64,000 nt of DNA from Dillenia suffruticosa (GCA_033439265.1 JAVTVX010000013.1:16596500-16660499); one strand, 5' to 3'. Positions 38,088 through 56,518 are shown, numbered from the stretch's first letter. Numbers and translations are program-made. Notes: generated by a model from the sequence alone, not told the origin.

Positions 38088-38720
38088 ATGGAGTTGTCAA
38101 CATTCTCAGGGGAAGATCCTCGTAATTGGGTAATAAGATGTTATAAATTCTTTATCATATATTGCACTCCATACTATCAATGGATGGAAACAATAAAATT
38201 TTACCTAGAAGACAGAGATAAGATTGGTACCAAGGATTGAAACTCGCAAAAGGAAATGTGGAGTAGGATGAATTTTCTAAGCACTTGTGTCAAAGATTTG
38301 GTATGAAAGAAATGTAGAATGATGTAGAAGAGTTCAACAAGCTGCAGCAAACCGGATCAGTTCAAAAATATCAAGAGAGATTTGAAGAATTATGCTCACT
38401 GATACTTATAAAAAATACCAGCTTGTCAGAGTTCTATTTCATTTCCAGCTTCTTTAGTGGGCTCAAGGAGGAAATCAAACCAATGGTCAGGATGTTAAAA
38501 CCTAGTACACTGCTATAGACTTTCAAAATTGCAGCATTACAAGAGCAGTCCTTAGAAATAGCTAGTAAAGGAAAAATGGTCACTCCATGGAGTAAGTATG
38601 GAGCTACAAGTGAAAGATGTATGGGGAAAGAGATAGGAACATCCGGTTCAGTTAGTCGGCAGTTAGCAGGTTATCAAAAGAACTTGTCAACAAATATGAA
38701 AAGAGGTGGCATGTAGCAGA
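38088..38720 (+). pseudogene. gag remnant of the gypsy element
   Basis: Segments in more than one frame show the retrotransposon gag fold order: ELSTFSGEDPRNWVIRCYKF at the left, then EEFNKLQQTGSVQKYQERFE and FISSFFSGLKEEIKPMV. In-frame stops occur between and within them. A short Cys-containing stretch near 38770 may be what is left of the zinc knuckle. Confidence 0.8.
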
Positions 38721-38879
38721 AGATCGCCTCTCAAGAAATCTAGGACGGAAAAGACAATCACCTTTGCTACAAATGTGGGGAAAAATTCAGCCAGGACCCC
38801 AATGCCGACTTAAAGGTTTGAACCTGATATTAGCAGAAGAAGATGAAGAGTTAGAGTTGCTAGTGCAAAAAGTGAACTG

Positions 38880-39243
38880 CAGAAATTGATGACACTACAG
38901 GTAAAACTTTGGATGTCTCTCTCTATACATTGTCAAACTCTTTAACCAGAAAGACCACATCCATTTTGGTGGACACCGGTGGTAGTATAAACAGTTTCGT
39001 AAGCTATAGAGTAGTACAAGAATTGAAATTGAAGGTTAAACCATTAACTCCCTTGCATGCTGTCGTAACATATGGAAGAATAGTTTCTAGTTACACCGAA
39101 GTCAAGACTGTCAGATGGAACATGCAGGGCTATGCCTTCTCATTCAATCTTAGGGAAATCAATCTGGGTAAATGAGATATTATTTTAGGAGTGGATTGGA
39201 TGTATCACTTTAGTCATGTAACATTTGACTTCAAGCAATTGTA
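38880..39243 (+). pseudogene. Aspartic protease remnant of the gypsy element
   Basis: An open stretch (38909-39175) carries the active-site motif ILVDTGGSINSF, in which D-T-G is kept. ILGVDWMYHF follows after a stop. It would cleave the polyprotein if intact; the stops exclude that. Confidence 0.85.
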
Positions 39244-39479
39244 AGTCAGGTTTTTCAAAGGACAAGAGGAGGTAGTTTTAAAAGGAAATGCACATGACCC
39301 TGGGATAAAACTCATTAGGGGAAAGGATACTAAAAAATTCAGACAATAACAGCTGTAGGTGTGTGCTTTCTTTGCTGTTAATGATGAGAAAAATAAGGTG
39401 AAAACACCTGCAGAGGTAGCAGTTTTACTCAAGCAATATGAGGATATTTTTCAAACATCTACTTCTTTGCCTCCTGAGA

Positions 39480-40150
39480 GATAGCATAACAACCTTGTAG
39501 CATTAAAATCAGAAGCACAAAAATTAAGACCCTATAGATATCCACACTCTCAAAAGGCTGAAATTAAGAAAAAGTACAAGAGATATTAAGTAATGGCATA
39601 GTGAGGTATAGCAACAATCCTTATGCATCACCTGTCCTATTAGTCAAGAAGAATGATAATATTTGGAGGTTTTGTGTAGATTATAGATAGCTAAACAATC
39701 AGATCATTAAGAATAGATACCCCATCCCTAATGTTGATGAATTGTTGAATGAGTTACATGGATCAAAGGTATTCTTTATGATTGACTTAAGGTCTGCTTA
39801 CTACCAAATCAGAGTCAGACATAGAGATGTTCCCAAAACAACTTTCCGAACACACCATGACCACTTTGAATTCCTTGTTATACCTTTTGGATTGACCAAT
39901 ACCCCAGCCACTTTTCAGTTCTTAATGAATCATATTTTTCAAGCTTATCTTGGGAAGTTTGTCTTTTTTTTTTTTTATGATATTCTCGTATATAGGGCCG
40001 AGCTCCCTACCCATATTCAGAACCTGCAAATCGTCCTTTCATTGCTTAGGAAATATCAACTTTTTCCCAAACTTTCTAAGTGTATTTTTTGCACAAAAGG
40101 CAAGTGGAGTATCTAGACCATGTAGTAACTAGGGAGGGGGTTAAAATGGA
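39480..40150 (+). pseudogene. Reverse transcriptase remnant of the gypsy element
   Basis: Recognisable blocks in order are [33 protein letters not shown] (followed by a stop), YPIPNVDELLNELHGS, FFMIDLRSAYYQIRV, FRTHHDHFEFLVIPFGLTN and ATFQFLMNHIF. The catalytic box that should read x-D-D reads YD, so one catalytic aspartate is gone, next to a T-run that may have slipped. Confidence 0.92.
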
Positions 40151-40169
40151 GGACAGAAAACTGAATGCA

Positions 40170-40720
40170 TATTGTCATGGCTAGTTCCAAACTCTATCAA
40201 GGCCCTAAGAGGGTTCATAGGTTTAACAAGTTATTATAGGAGGTTTGTGAAATATTATGGAATTATAGCAAAATCACTAAATGATCTGCTTAAAAAGAAT
40301 AGTTTCCTGTGGAGTAAAGAAGTTGAGATGGCATTCATGAACCTTAAGGAGGCCATGATATCCGCACCTATGATGAGGTTGCCAGATTTCTCAAAAACCC
40401 TTGTTGTTGAGACAGATGCATGCTCCAAAGGTTGGGGGCAATATTCATGTAAGAAGAGCAACCTATTGCTTACTTGAGTAAGGTTTTAGGACCAAAGATA
40501 TTGGGCTGTCTACCTATGAGAAAAAGTTGATGGAAGTGATCATGGTTGTCACTAAGTGGAGACAATATTTGTTGGGGTGTTCATAATTAGGACTGATCAC
40601 CAAACTCTTAAGTAGTTGTTGGAGTAGAGACTGACTAGTCCTTGCAGTACATATGTCTCACAAAGTTACTTGGTTATGACTATGAAATTAAATACAAAAA
40701 AAGAGTAGAAAACAAAATGG
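40170..40720 (+). pseudogene. RNase H region remnant of the gypsy element
   Basis: The connection segment (IKALRGFIGLTSYYRRFVK, then a PDFSKTLVVETDACSKGWG block) is intact to about 40450. Beyond that the frame is lost, and pieces such as YLSKVL and TYEKKLM-like words continue in other frames. Confidence 0.85.
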
Positions 40721-40944
40721 CTATACTGTTTCGAGAATAGAATTGCAAGAGGAAGGGAAACAATTAGAGCATGATATAATGGTTATCTCCATTATATAGC
40801 CTCAGTGGATGGAAGAAGTGGTGCAGAGTTACCAAGGTGATGAGGAATGTCAGAAACCTAATAGCCCAAATAACCTTGCAACCTGAAAGCAGACCTGATT
40901 TATAGCACAAGTTTGGTATTCTAAGATATAATTAGAAGATATAT

Positions 40945-42235
40945 GTGGGGAAGAGCTCTCAACTGAGGCAAAAAATAATGCATTTCATGCATAGTTCAGC
41001 TATGAGAGGATACTCTAGACAACAAGGCACACTTAGAAGAATTAAATTTACATTCTACTGTCCATCACTCAAGTTTTCTGTAGTTAAATATGTGCAAGAG
41101 TGTGATGTATATCAGAAAAATAAACATAAAAATGTAGCTTACTCCAGGCTGTTTCAACCTTTACCTATCCCATCACAAGCTTAGATGCAATTCAGCATAC
41201 ATTTCATTGAAGGACTCCTAGAATCATAAGGCCATAATACTATTTTAGTTGTGATTGATAGGCTTACAAAATTTGGCCATTTTGTAGCCCTGCAACACCC
41301 CTGCCATAACTATGGCTCAGTTGTTTATGGATCACATATTCAGACTACATGGATTGTTAGATGCCATAGTGATAGGCAAAGATAAAATCTTCACAAGCTT
41401 ATTTCGGTATGAGTTATTTAGATTAGTAGGGACACAAATCAAATTAAGTAATGCATACCACCCTCAAACTAATGGTCAAAGTGAGAGACTTAACCAATCC
41501 TTGGGGTGTTACCTAAGATGTATGACTATAGACAGGCATGCACTTTGGTTGCAGTGGTTAAGCTTGGCGGAGTGGTGGTACAACATAAGCTTCCACACGA
41601 GTTTTCAAATGACTCCTTTTGAAGCTCTCTGCAGATACCAATCAAAGCACATTCCATTAGGACCTTATTTGGATTCTGTAACTCTTGCTGCTAACAACTT
41701 CATCGAGAATAGGTAGGCCATGTTACAAATTCTCCATGATCATTTGACAAAGGCTTAAAACAAAATGAAAATGTTTGCAAACCTCAACCACACAAAATAA
41801 AAGTTTAAAGTTGGTGATTTAGTATATCTAAAACTATCTAAAACTGCAACCATATATACAACAAAGTGTGGAGTTAAGGAGACAACTCAAACTCTCTTCA
41901 AATTCTACGGACTATTTCCAGTGATTGACAAGGTAGACAAGGTGGCCTACAGGTTGCAATTATCTCAGGGATCTACGATATATCCACTTTTTCATGTGTC
42001 CTTACTGAAAAAGAAGTTTGGTCCTGCTCAAATAACAATGCCTACACTGCCTTTACTGGGAACATGTAAGCAAGCAATTGGGGAGCCTAGGGTAGTTCTG
42101 AGGAGGAGAGTGATCATGAGAAACAATAGGCGAGTGACCCAAATACTAATCGGATGGGTTAACTTGAGTCCTGAAGAGGCAATTTGGGAGGACAAGGACT
42201 TCATCAGAGCACAATTTTTATCCCTCAATCCTTGA
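40945..42235 (+). pseudogene. Integrase and C-terminal chromodomain-like remnant
   Basis: The zinc-binding part (41020-41125) has lost two of its ligands: RGYSR where GGHSG is expected, and CDVYQ where CDVCQ is expected. Core pieces follow: VVIDRLTKFGHFVAL, then FTSLFRYELFRLVGTQIKL and NAYHPQTNGQSERLNQSL, where the glutamate is kept. One catalytic Asp region reads GKDKIF where family members have SDRDPIF. The tail (41921-42235) reads PLFHVSLLKKK and ends with a segment resembling a chromodomain, VTQILIGWVNLSPEEAIWED, which suggests the chromovirus branch. Confidence 0.88.
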
Positions 42236-42266
42236 GGACAAGGAACCTATTAAAGAGAGAGGTAAT

Positions 42267-42487
42267 TGTAACAGCTAGAGTCTTAAGAAGATGTAAGCTG
42301 AAGCAACAATTGAGTTGTCATGTAGTCTAGTCAGCAAAATAGTTAATTGGTTTGTAGGAAGTGGTTAAAGGTAGTTATAGAAGTTGAAAGTAGGAATATA
42401 TGTACAGAACTTGGAAGAAGAAGTGGGTAAGATGATTCTGAAGCATTTTCTTCTTCTGTGCTCTCTCTTTGTTTCTTTTCCTTCTCT
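42267..42487 (+). repeat. 3' LTR of the gypsy element
   Basis: It begins TGTAACAGCTAGAG directly after the purine-rich tract and matches the 5' LTR to TTTTCCTTCTCT. The pyrimidine-rich run 42488-42555 may still belong to it but has no counterpart in the 5' LTR. Confidence 0.8.
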
Positions 42488-42724
42488 TATTCTCTCTCTT
42501 CTCTCTTCACTCTTCCCTCTTCATTCTTTGTCTCTTCTCTTTCCTTTTTAGCCATAATTCGTATCTCACATACATTGCCCAACCCCAAAGTCGACTTATC
42601 CAGCTTCGCCAGTTAACTCTTCCCATGGGTAGTGATATAACCCCAACTTAGGGTAATACGGTCACGACAATCTGGGACATGGGGTACCAAGAGGAAACTG
42701 GGAGTACTTTGGTAATTCAAAAAA

Positions 42725-43006
42725 AAGCGCATGAACACTAACCATGAACGGTAACCCCAACTCCCGCTTAATATATATGGGTAATCTCACAGTATCTCAT
42801 CTTTACAATTTTACTACATTTCACCTCCTATATACATCGTACCTTCACCCAAAAAAAAAAAGAAAGAAAGAATTTACTCGTCTCTACCAAATGGGAGTCA
42901 ACTTCTTTCACGATTGTTGTCAAAAACCGGACGTCAGGGAAAGATCAACGTCTAATGCCAAAACCAACCAATCATTGTCGCAGAGAGAGAGAGAGAGAGG
43001 CGCAGT

Positions 43007-43037
<31 letters not shown>

Positions 43038-43188
43038 AGAGAAAAGAAGGAAGAATACGTTAAAAGACTTTGTCCTAAGCAGAACTAACAAGGTGCGATT
43101 TGTGTGGTGTGCAGCCCAAAAAAAATCCAAATTCCAATCCAACCACCATCTTAAAATCTTCAACAACCATTCCACGTCCGAGCAAAAA
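42725..43188 (+). promoter_or_regulatory. SCPL promoter and leader, partly satellite-derived
   Basis: A TATA-like box (TTAATATATATGGG, about 42765-42778) lies 410 bp before the SCPL ATG. The block around it (GAACGGTAACCCCAACTCCCGCTTAATATATATGG) closely resembles the module at 37450-37487 inside the A-rich satellite array. A GA repeat with interruptions (42980-43048) lies in the presumed leader. The start context is AAAAAATGTCG. Confidence 0.5.
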
Positions 43189-50395
<7,207 letters not shown>

Positions 50396-52232
50396 AAACT
50401 GCCTTTCTGGTAATGCATGTCATATGCTTCCCATTCCCCATTCCATTAGCGAAAGAAAGCAGCATGTGATTGCATGTATCCTTAATGAACTGCATATGGA
50501 CCACTTGATGTCAAAATTATTTGGGAAAATGTAACTTGGACAAGATTTAACTGTTTTTTCCTCTTGTATTATTTTGCATTCAACTATTATTATTATTATT
50601 TTCTCTTTACTTCCATGGAAAAATTATATCCATGAGCATTTACTTGTTCATAGATACAAAACTATGTTTTTTGAGGGGTTACTTTGTCACACTGTTATGA
50701 AATATTAAGCAATGCAAGCTATCATGGTAATGGTCAGCTTTTTCCTTGTCGTGCAAGTGCCTCCGTGCATTTGCTGTCGTTGCAGCCTTGCATATGCGGA
50801 TATGTGGTTTAGTTGTGCAGGTGCCTTCTGTCATTGTTTTTCAATTTGTTGTGTCGATAATGGGTCCAAAATATAGTTATACCAAAATTAAAAAAAAAAA
50901 AAAAGTCAGATAAAAAAATTCATAAAGATTCAAAATAATTACATTTTGCCTCTTCATCATTTGGGAATAAGGAAGAGATTTTTATATGATAATCTAATGT
51001 TAATAACGTTATACAAAAACAGGTAACCAAATTAAAATCTAAGGAAAAAATCTATGACATCCTAAAAAAATAGCGCTTTCTTCAAGTGGATCTGAGAAGA
51101 GCTCATCCCAAAAGGCACTAAGATTTGTGTTGGTTAAATCCTCTTCAGAAATTTGATAGCTTGAATTGTGTAGAATAGGCTGCAGATTTAGTGAAGCCGA
51201 GATTGGATCAACATTGACTGAATCTGGAAGTTGCTGTGCATAATATGATGCAAGAAGCTCTGGAAATTTGATAGCTTGAATTTTCGAGAAGAAGATTTGG
51301 CTCAAAAAAGGCTGAAGCTGGAATTTGATGCAAACTCTGAAACTTGACGGTTTTGTTGATTATCTCTTTTCCTTGTTTGGATGTTGGATTCAAGAGTGCA
51401 TCACATTATGCCAACTCATCCATCTGAAATACGTACGCGTGTGTGTGTGTGATAACATCATCTCTTACTGCATATTTAACGAATGATATTTGAAAAATAA
51501 AATTAGGGGTTGGTCGAAGTCTGTCGTAGGTTTTATTTTTTAATTAATAATTCTTATACTTGACCCCTGCTTAGGGTTCATCTATTAATCTCAGGATTGA
51601 TAATACCTTTAGGAAAAGTGTAGTATAGGTACATACGTCGGTGTGGTGAGTTGCAGTAGAACTACAAGGCACGTCTATTTGCAATACCTGTACTCGTTTA
51701 TGAGCCATTCGATCTCGGAGTTCTTATGGGAATGATAAGCCAAAGATGCTTTTTGTTCCGAGTTGATATCCTTGGATGTTTGCACACAATGTGAAATTTG
51801 AGTCATCTTCCAAAACCCGGCTCCGGTCATCCTCGTTTTTTCTTGATTCGCTGCTCCACTTTATTAGTATATTTATTTATCATCTCTCATTTCTTTAAAA
51901 TTATTAATTTGATAACTTCATACCATAAAGTTGAAGAGGCTCATGCTCGTAGATATTAACTTTCATTGATCATGCTGAGGAGGGATGTGTTGGCCAATCA
52001 TCTTGGCAAAGAGATAATTGATGATGAGTTCTTCGTCCGAGGGCGTCAATATCGTGCATTGAAATGTAATTTTTTTCATTTATAAATTTTGAATCGAAGA
52101 TTTGTTAAGAGATCTAATACTTTTACCTACTAAACCTACTATCGGTCGGTGTTTCTAACCTTTATTAACTTCAACTATGATAGACTCTTTTCCACTCAAG
52201 TCTATATCACCCCGACACCTAGTTTTCGATTT
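50396..52232. other. 3' flank of SCPL and spacer
   Basis: It includes the presumed SCPL 3' untranslated region. Apart from the fragment at 51039-51420, no gene is recognised. A short (GT)n lies at about 51438-51452. Confidence 0.5.
51039..51420 (-). pseudogene. Possible C-terminal fragment of an R2R3-MYB-like gene
   Basis: A minus-strand frame reads ELLASYYAQQLPDSVNVDP and then NSSYQISEEDLTNTNLSAFW and DELFSDPLEES before a stop at 51039. The acidic FWDELFSDP-type end resembles C-terminal activation regions of some R2R3-MYB factors, but there is no MYB repeat and no ATG-started gene around it. A segment (AATTCAAGCTATCAAATTTC) occurs twice within it, which breaks the frame upstream. It is probably a truncated gene copy; the family is uncertain. 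Confidence 0.3.
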
Positions 52233-53082
52233 GTGGTTTCAAAGAATGCATATAGTTATGGGGTCATGGAGGTGTCACGGGAGGTTTAGGATTTGCGTTG
52301 GAGTTATTTATGATTGGTAGTTAAAAGTTGTTGAAGAGTATACTTTAATTTTGATTTATCATGTGTATTTGTATGATTGTTATGATTTAGTTGGAGTTGG
52401 GTTGGAGGGCGGAGTCTTAAGTAATAACTTTTCTGAGACAATATTATAAGTACAATAAATAAAAAGAGAAATAAATTGGAATTTTAAAAACAATGCAGGC
52501 AGCATAATACGATTTTATCGATTGCTGGTAGGAGAAAAACCAATTCACTAGCAGTGCGGTTCAGGGTTTCATTTTATAATTTATTCAATGAATCAAACCC
52601 ATGAACTAAATGAATAATATTTGAATCGCAAATCAGATATGAGTCAAACCTAAATGGAGGGTGTTCAACTCAAGAACTAAAGAATTTTTAAAGGTCTCTT
52701 GAGTTGTATTTTTTATTTATTTTTATTTAGAAGTTTTTTTAGAATTTTGAATAATTTACTTTTGTTAATTGACCAATTGTGCTTTCTTTTTTAAATTTAA
52801 CTGTTATTTTGATTTTTGTTTATATTATGAATCTTGTAATTATTTTTAATTGTTTATTAATTTTTTAATTTAAATTTCTAGTTTAATAATTTTAACTAAA
52901 TAAATATATTTGAACTAACGAGGCAAATCAAACTACTAGTAAACTTGATGTTAGTTGAGTTTTTTTTTTTTAATAACTTATTAAAAAAATGATGAGTTCT
53001 GAGATAAGCAAAATTTTGTGAGTCGAATCTAAACTACTTAATTCAGCTGAATTCAACTTATTTCTGACCCTAATTATTGCAA
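52233..53082. repeat. Copy A of a dispersed direct repeat
   Basis: About 850 bp, matching 54869-55850 in the same orientation over nearly its whole length. Both start with GTGG(C/T)TT...ATATCTATGGGGTCATGG-like sequence and end exactly at TAATTATTGCAA. There is no coding capacity, and no terminal inverted repeats were seen. It may be a non-autonomous transposon or a segmental duplication. Confidence 0.85.
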
Positions 53083-54177
53083 TAGGCACAAGGGTACAAG
53101 TGCGACCTCAGGACGGCCATTGACATATGAAATGCTTATTATGGATATCGATGAATGTAAATAAATCAAACTCCTTTGAATTGATTGATAAAATACATTA
53201 TCTTCTAATTAAAAGTCTCGAATTTGAATCTTATGAATGATAAAAAAAAATTTGTGAGAGCCAATCTAAAAAATTGACTCCATAGTACTCATAATCGGAT
53301 AAAATCCGGATATTAATAAAAATAAAAAAAATAAATGCAAAAGACACGTGTATAATGTTAAAAACTTATACAAAAATATCATATTGTATGCATTATTATT
53401 TCCAAGAGAACATGAAGAAACACTTCACCAAGATAATTTTTCAGACATGGTGATCACCTCACCACATCACCAAGCCTGTGCCAGCGTCCCTCCCATTTCA
53501 CAAGCAATTCTACCGTCTGGCCCTCCATTGAAGCATTTCAAACATATGGTCGCAATTAAACAAGGAGAAATTTTATATCTTCCTCGTCTTACTTCCAAAC
53601 AAAAAAAAAAAGGAAAAAAACACCCACCCCATTTTTAGTCCCAGGAATCAAACCATCAAACAACCTATGACACAATAATTAGAATGACAGACAGCCCGTT
53701 GCAATGTAGGGGGGAGGGGCAAATATAGTCTTTAAAAAATAATAAAATAAAAAATAAAACCCTTTATTGCAAAGGGAATCAAAGTTAGCTAACCTCCGAT
53801 GATCTTTAAAAAAGGAACAAAAAAGGAACAAAAAAAAAAAAACTGTTGTTTCTTAAATTAATGGAAGAGACAAGGGTTTATGAAAATCGGGGCTTTTGAT
53901 CGATTACAGAAACCAAAATAATAATAATAATAATAATAAATAATAGAAACGATGACGAGAGAGAGCAGAATATCAAGATTCCAACGGTAATATGATTTTG
54001 AATTGCCCACTTGAAAAAAAAATAAATTTTAAACAAAAATTGAATTAGAATTTCAATAGAAAAGACAAGGATCTTAAAATTGATCGGTAATCATTGATCG
54101 TGAATACGAAATCGGCATCTTGGGCATGAATTGATTTCGGCAAACCGCGACCATCCGCTTGATCTACACCGTCGAAT
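53083..54177. other. Spacer 3' of the orphan reading frame
   Basis: AT-rich, with an (AAT)n run at about 53918-53941 and several A-runs. A 96-codon plus-strand frame (53348-53638) has no recognisable domain and is not called. Confidence 0.5.
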
Positions 54178-54672
54178 TCATGGTTTCGTACAAATCACGG
54201 AACGTCTGATCCGCGAGCATCCTGCTGGTAAAAGAGTGTCCAACAGAGCAAATTCATCATACAAATCGACGATAGTATCCACCCGAACTTGTATTTGGCT
54301 TCTCATGAGAATCTCCAAGGGCATTCTTGTCATCAACCCATCGATAAAATCAGAGATCATGGATGCAAGGTGATGGTGAACTTGGGCTATGAGGTGGAAT
54401 TGCTGCAGGAACATCGAGACAGAGACCCTCTGACGCAATGATGATGAGAATGCCGAAGGATCAAGCATGGAGCATGCACTGATGTTGGAAATTGGAGCGG
54501 TTCGGAATCGGATGTCGCCCATATCACCCATAGCCGAGAGCAGTTGATTTCGATGGAACTCTTTCAGATTAAAAGAAATCGATGGTCTTACTACATAATC
54601 GGAATTCACTGATATTGCAGGTGTTCTAACACGCATTCTAGGAGAACCCATGTTAATGGAAGTCGCCCCCAT
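54178..54672 (-). CDS. Unrecognised intronless protein, 164 aa, with its own TATA box
   Basis: The frame opens at MGATSINMGSPRMRVRTP (54672; another in-frame ATG lies at 54711) and ends at 54178. The product is rich in Ser, Met and Arg, has a His-rich patch (FHLIAQVHHHLASM), an amphipathic C-terminal half and two Cys near each end, but no signal peptide or membrane span. I do not recognise a family. In favour of a real gene are a TATA box (CTATAAATAC, minus strand, 54782-54791) about 110 bp before the ATG, a GA-repeat leader (54713-54758) typical of plant 5' ends, codon use and complexity unlike the surrounding AT-rich DNA, and the lack of internal stops. It lies between copies A and B of a dispersed repeat. 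It may be a lineage-specific gene, a captured fragment, or the first exon of a longer gene. Confidence 0.5.
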   Translation of the reverse strand: MGATSINMGSPRMRVRTPAISVNSDYVVRPSISFNLKEFHRNQLLSAMGDMGDIRFRTAPISNISACSMLDPSAFSSSLRQRVSVSMFLQQFHLIAQVHHHLASMISDFIDGLMTRMPLEILMRSQIQVRVDTIVDLYDEFALLDTLLPAGCSRIRRSVICTKP

Positions 54673-54709
54673 GTTAGAAGAGAGGGACAAAGAGAGTGAG
54701 CAGAGGCGC

Positions 54710-54712
<3 letters not shown>

Positions 54713-54758
<46 letters not shown>
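54713..54758. repeat. (GA)n microsatellite in the leader of the orphan reading frame
   Basis: About 22 GA units between the TATA box and the start codon on the minus strand. Confidence 0.95.
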
Positions 54759-54761
<3 letters not shown>

Positions 54762-54781
54762 AATGAGGAGGGTGGGGAGGT

Positions 54782-54791
54782 GTATTTATAG
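54782..54791 (-). promoter_or_regulatory. TATA box of the orphan reading frame
   Basis: Minus-strand CTATAAATAC, in a good position for transcription starting near 54755 and reading through the GA repeat into the reading frame at 54672. Confidence 0.5.
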
Positions 54792-54868
54792 GTTTTTGAA
54801 GATTGTCTGAGAAAGCAAAATCTCAATCAAAGTGGGTCTGTGAGAGAGCAAAATCCCAATCAAAGTTG

Positions 54869-55749
54869 GTGGCTTTGGAGAATACTTATATCTATGGGGT
54901 CATGGAGATGTTCCGGAAGGTTTAGGATTTGTGTCGGAGTAATTTATGATTGGCAGTTAAAAGTTGTTGAAGAGTATAATTTAGATTTATCATATGTATT
55001 TGTACGATGGTCACTATTAGTTAGAGTTGGAGTCGGAGAGTAGAGTTTTAGTTTTATTAGGAAAAGTGATGTTTTATTAAAGCAAGACCTTTCCGATTCA
55101 ATATTATAAGTACAATAAATAAAAAAGAGAGATAAATTGGAATTTTTTTTTAAAATGCAAGCAGTATAATAAAATTTTATTGATTGCTGGTAGGAGTGAA
55201 ACCAATTCACTAACACTGCAGTTCATGATTTCATTTTATAATTTATTGAATGAATCAAACCCATGAACTAAATAAATAATATTTGAGTCGCAAATAAGAT
55301 ATGAATCAAACCTAAATGGAGGCTGTAGTCATTACTTAATATTTAGTTTATATTAAAATTTATAAGCTTCATTTTAGAGCTTTTACTGTGCTACACATGT
55401 AAAAAAAAAAAAAAAAAAAAATGTCTAGGACCCTTAACTTAAAACACTGAAAAGAAAGTTCAAAAATCCCTTAAAGTTTGAAAAGAATTTTTAAAAGGCT
55501 CTTGAGTTGTATTTTTTTTAAAATTTTTATTTAGAAGTTTTTAAGAAATTTGGAATAACTTACTATTATTAATTGACCAATTGTGCTTATTGAACTGTTA
55601 TTTTGATTCTTGTTTGTATTATGAATCTTGTAATTATATTTAATTGTTTATTAAATTTTTAATTTAAATTTCTAGTTTAATAATTTTAACTAAATAAACA
55701 TATTTGAACTCATGAGGCAAATCAAGCTACTAGTAAGCTTGATGTTAGT

Positions 55750-55787
<38 letters not shown>

Positions 55788-55850
55788 GAGTCGAATCTAA
55801 ACTACTTAATTCAGCTCAATTCAACTTATTTCTAACCCTAATTATTGCAA
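54869..55850. repeat. Copy B of a dispersed direct repeat
   Basis: Same orientation as copy A (52233-53082), at about 85-90% similarity by eye. It carries an extra ~120 bp (about 55325-55450, including an A-run) and a longer A-run near 55757-55783, and has small deletions. It ends at the same TAATTATTGCAA boundary as copy A. Confidence 0.85.
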
Positions 55851-56059
55851 GTCCTGCCGGAATGATTTTTTTTGTTAGCATCCCATTAAATAAAAGGCTA
55901 TGGCTAAAGGATACCATTAACCAGTGTAGTTGGGCATTTCCTAAAAATTGCTGCTGGCCTGATAAAATCTTCTCAAGGAGAACAATATGGGGATAAGTGT
56001 TAACGCTACTGATATTGTTGAAAATAATTTCTCTACAAAGTTAAATTATGTTATATTTA

Positions 56060-56500
56060 TCTCTCTAAACACATTTCTTTTGAGCTTTCTTTCCCTTCAA
56101 AAAATATTACCATTATTTTTTTCCTCTAACTTTTGAGCACTTTATTTTTCTTTCTTTAAAAATAATCAAATTTAATTTTTCATTTTAAAATTAGACACAT
56201 TAATTTTTTCTATCTAAAGAATAAATTATTAAAAAAAATTCATACTAAACATATTGATTTTAAATTTTCTTTCACTACATAAAATTTAATTTTTCTTTTT
56301 TTAAAAAAAAAAATCTAAATGTTTTAGTTTTATACTTGTAAAAAATTAATTTGATTTGCATTTTCTCTTTTTCTATAAAGGAAATGAATTTAAGTTTTTT
56401 TTACTCTAAAAAATGGAAACAAATTTGATTTTTCACTCTCTATAATTAAACACATTAATTTTCTCTTTCCAAGAAATGTGAATTTTATTTAAAATATGAA
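56060..56500. repeat. Degenerate TTTTCTCT/TTAATTTT repeat field, inverted relative to 33.1-34.6 kb
   Basis: Words such as ACACATTAATTTTCTCTTTC and AAATTTAATTTTTC recur. Their reverse complements are those that dominate 33100-34620. The two fields look like drifted copies of the same family in opposite orientation. Confidence 0.5.
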
Positions 56501-56512
56501 AAAAAAAACACT

Positions 56513-56518
<6 letters not shown>

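Larger units (their letters stand above)
37688..42487 (+). mobile_element. Decayed Ty3/gypsy LTR retrotransposon
   Basis: Direct repeats beginning TGTAAC at 37688 and 42267 flank an internal region in the order gag, protease, reverse transcriptase, RNase H, integrase, which is diagnostic of Ty3/gypsy. A purine-rich tract (TTAAAGAGAGAGGTAA) lies just before the right LTR. Every domain contains stops or frameshifts, and the LTRs differ at roughly one base in eight by eye, so the element is old and cannot move by itself. No convincing primer-binding site was found, and the start of gag appears lost. It sits between the A-rich satellite array and the SCPL promoter; satellite-like sequence occurs on both sides, so it seems to have inserted into that array. 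Confidence 0.95.

Noticed and set aside
53348..53638. 96-codon plus-strand frame
   Set aside because: No domain, no promoter signal, and it ends in a Lys run from an A-tract.
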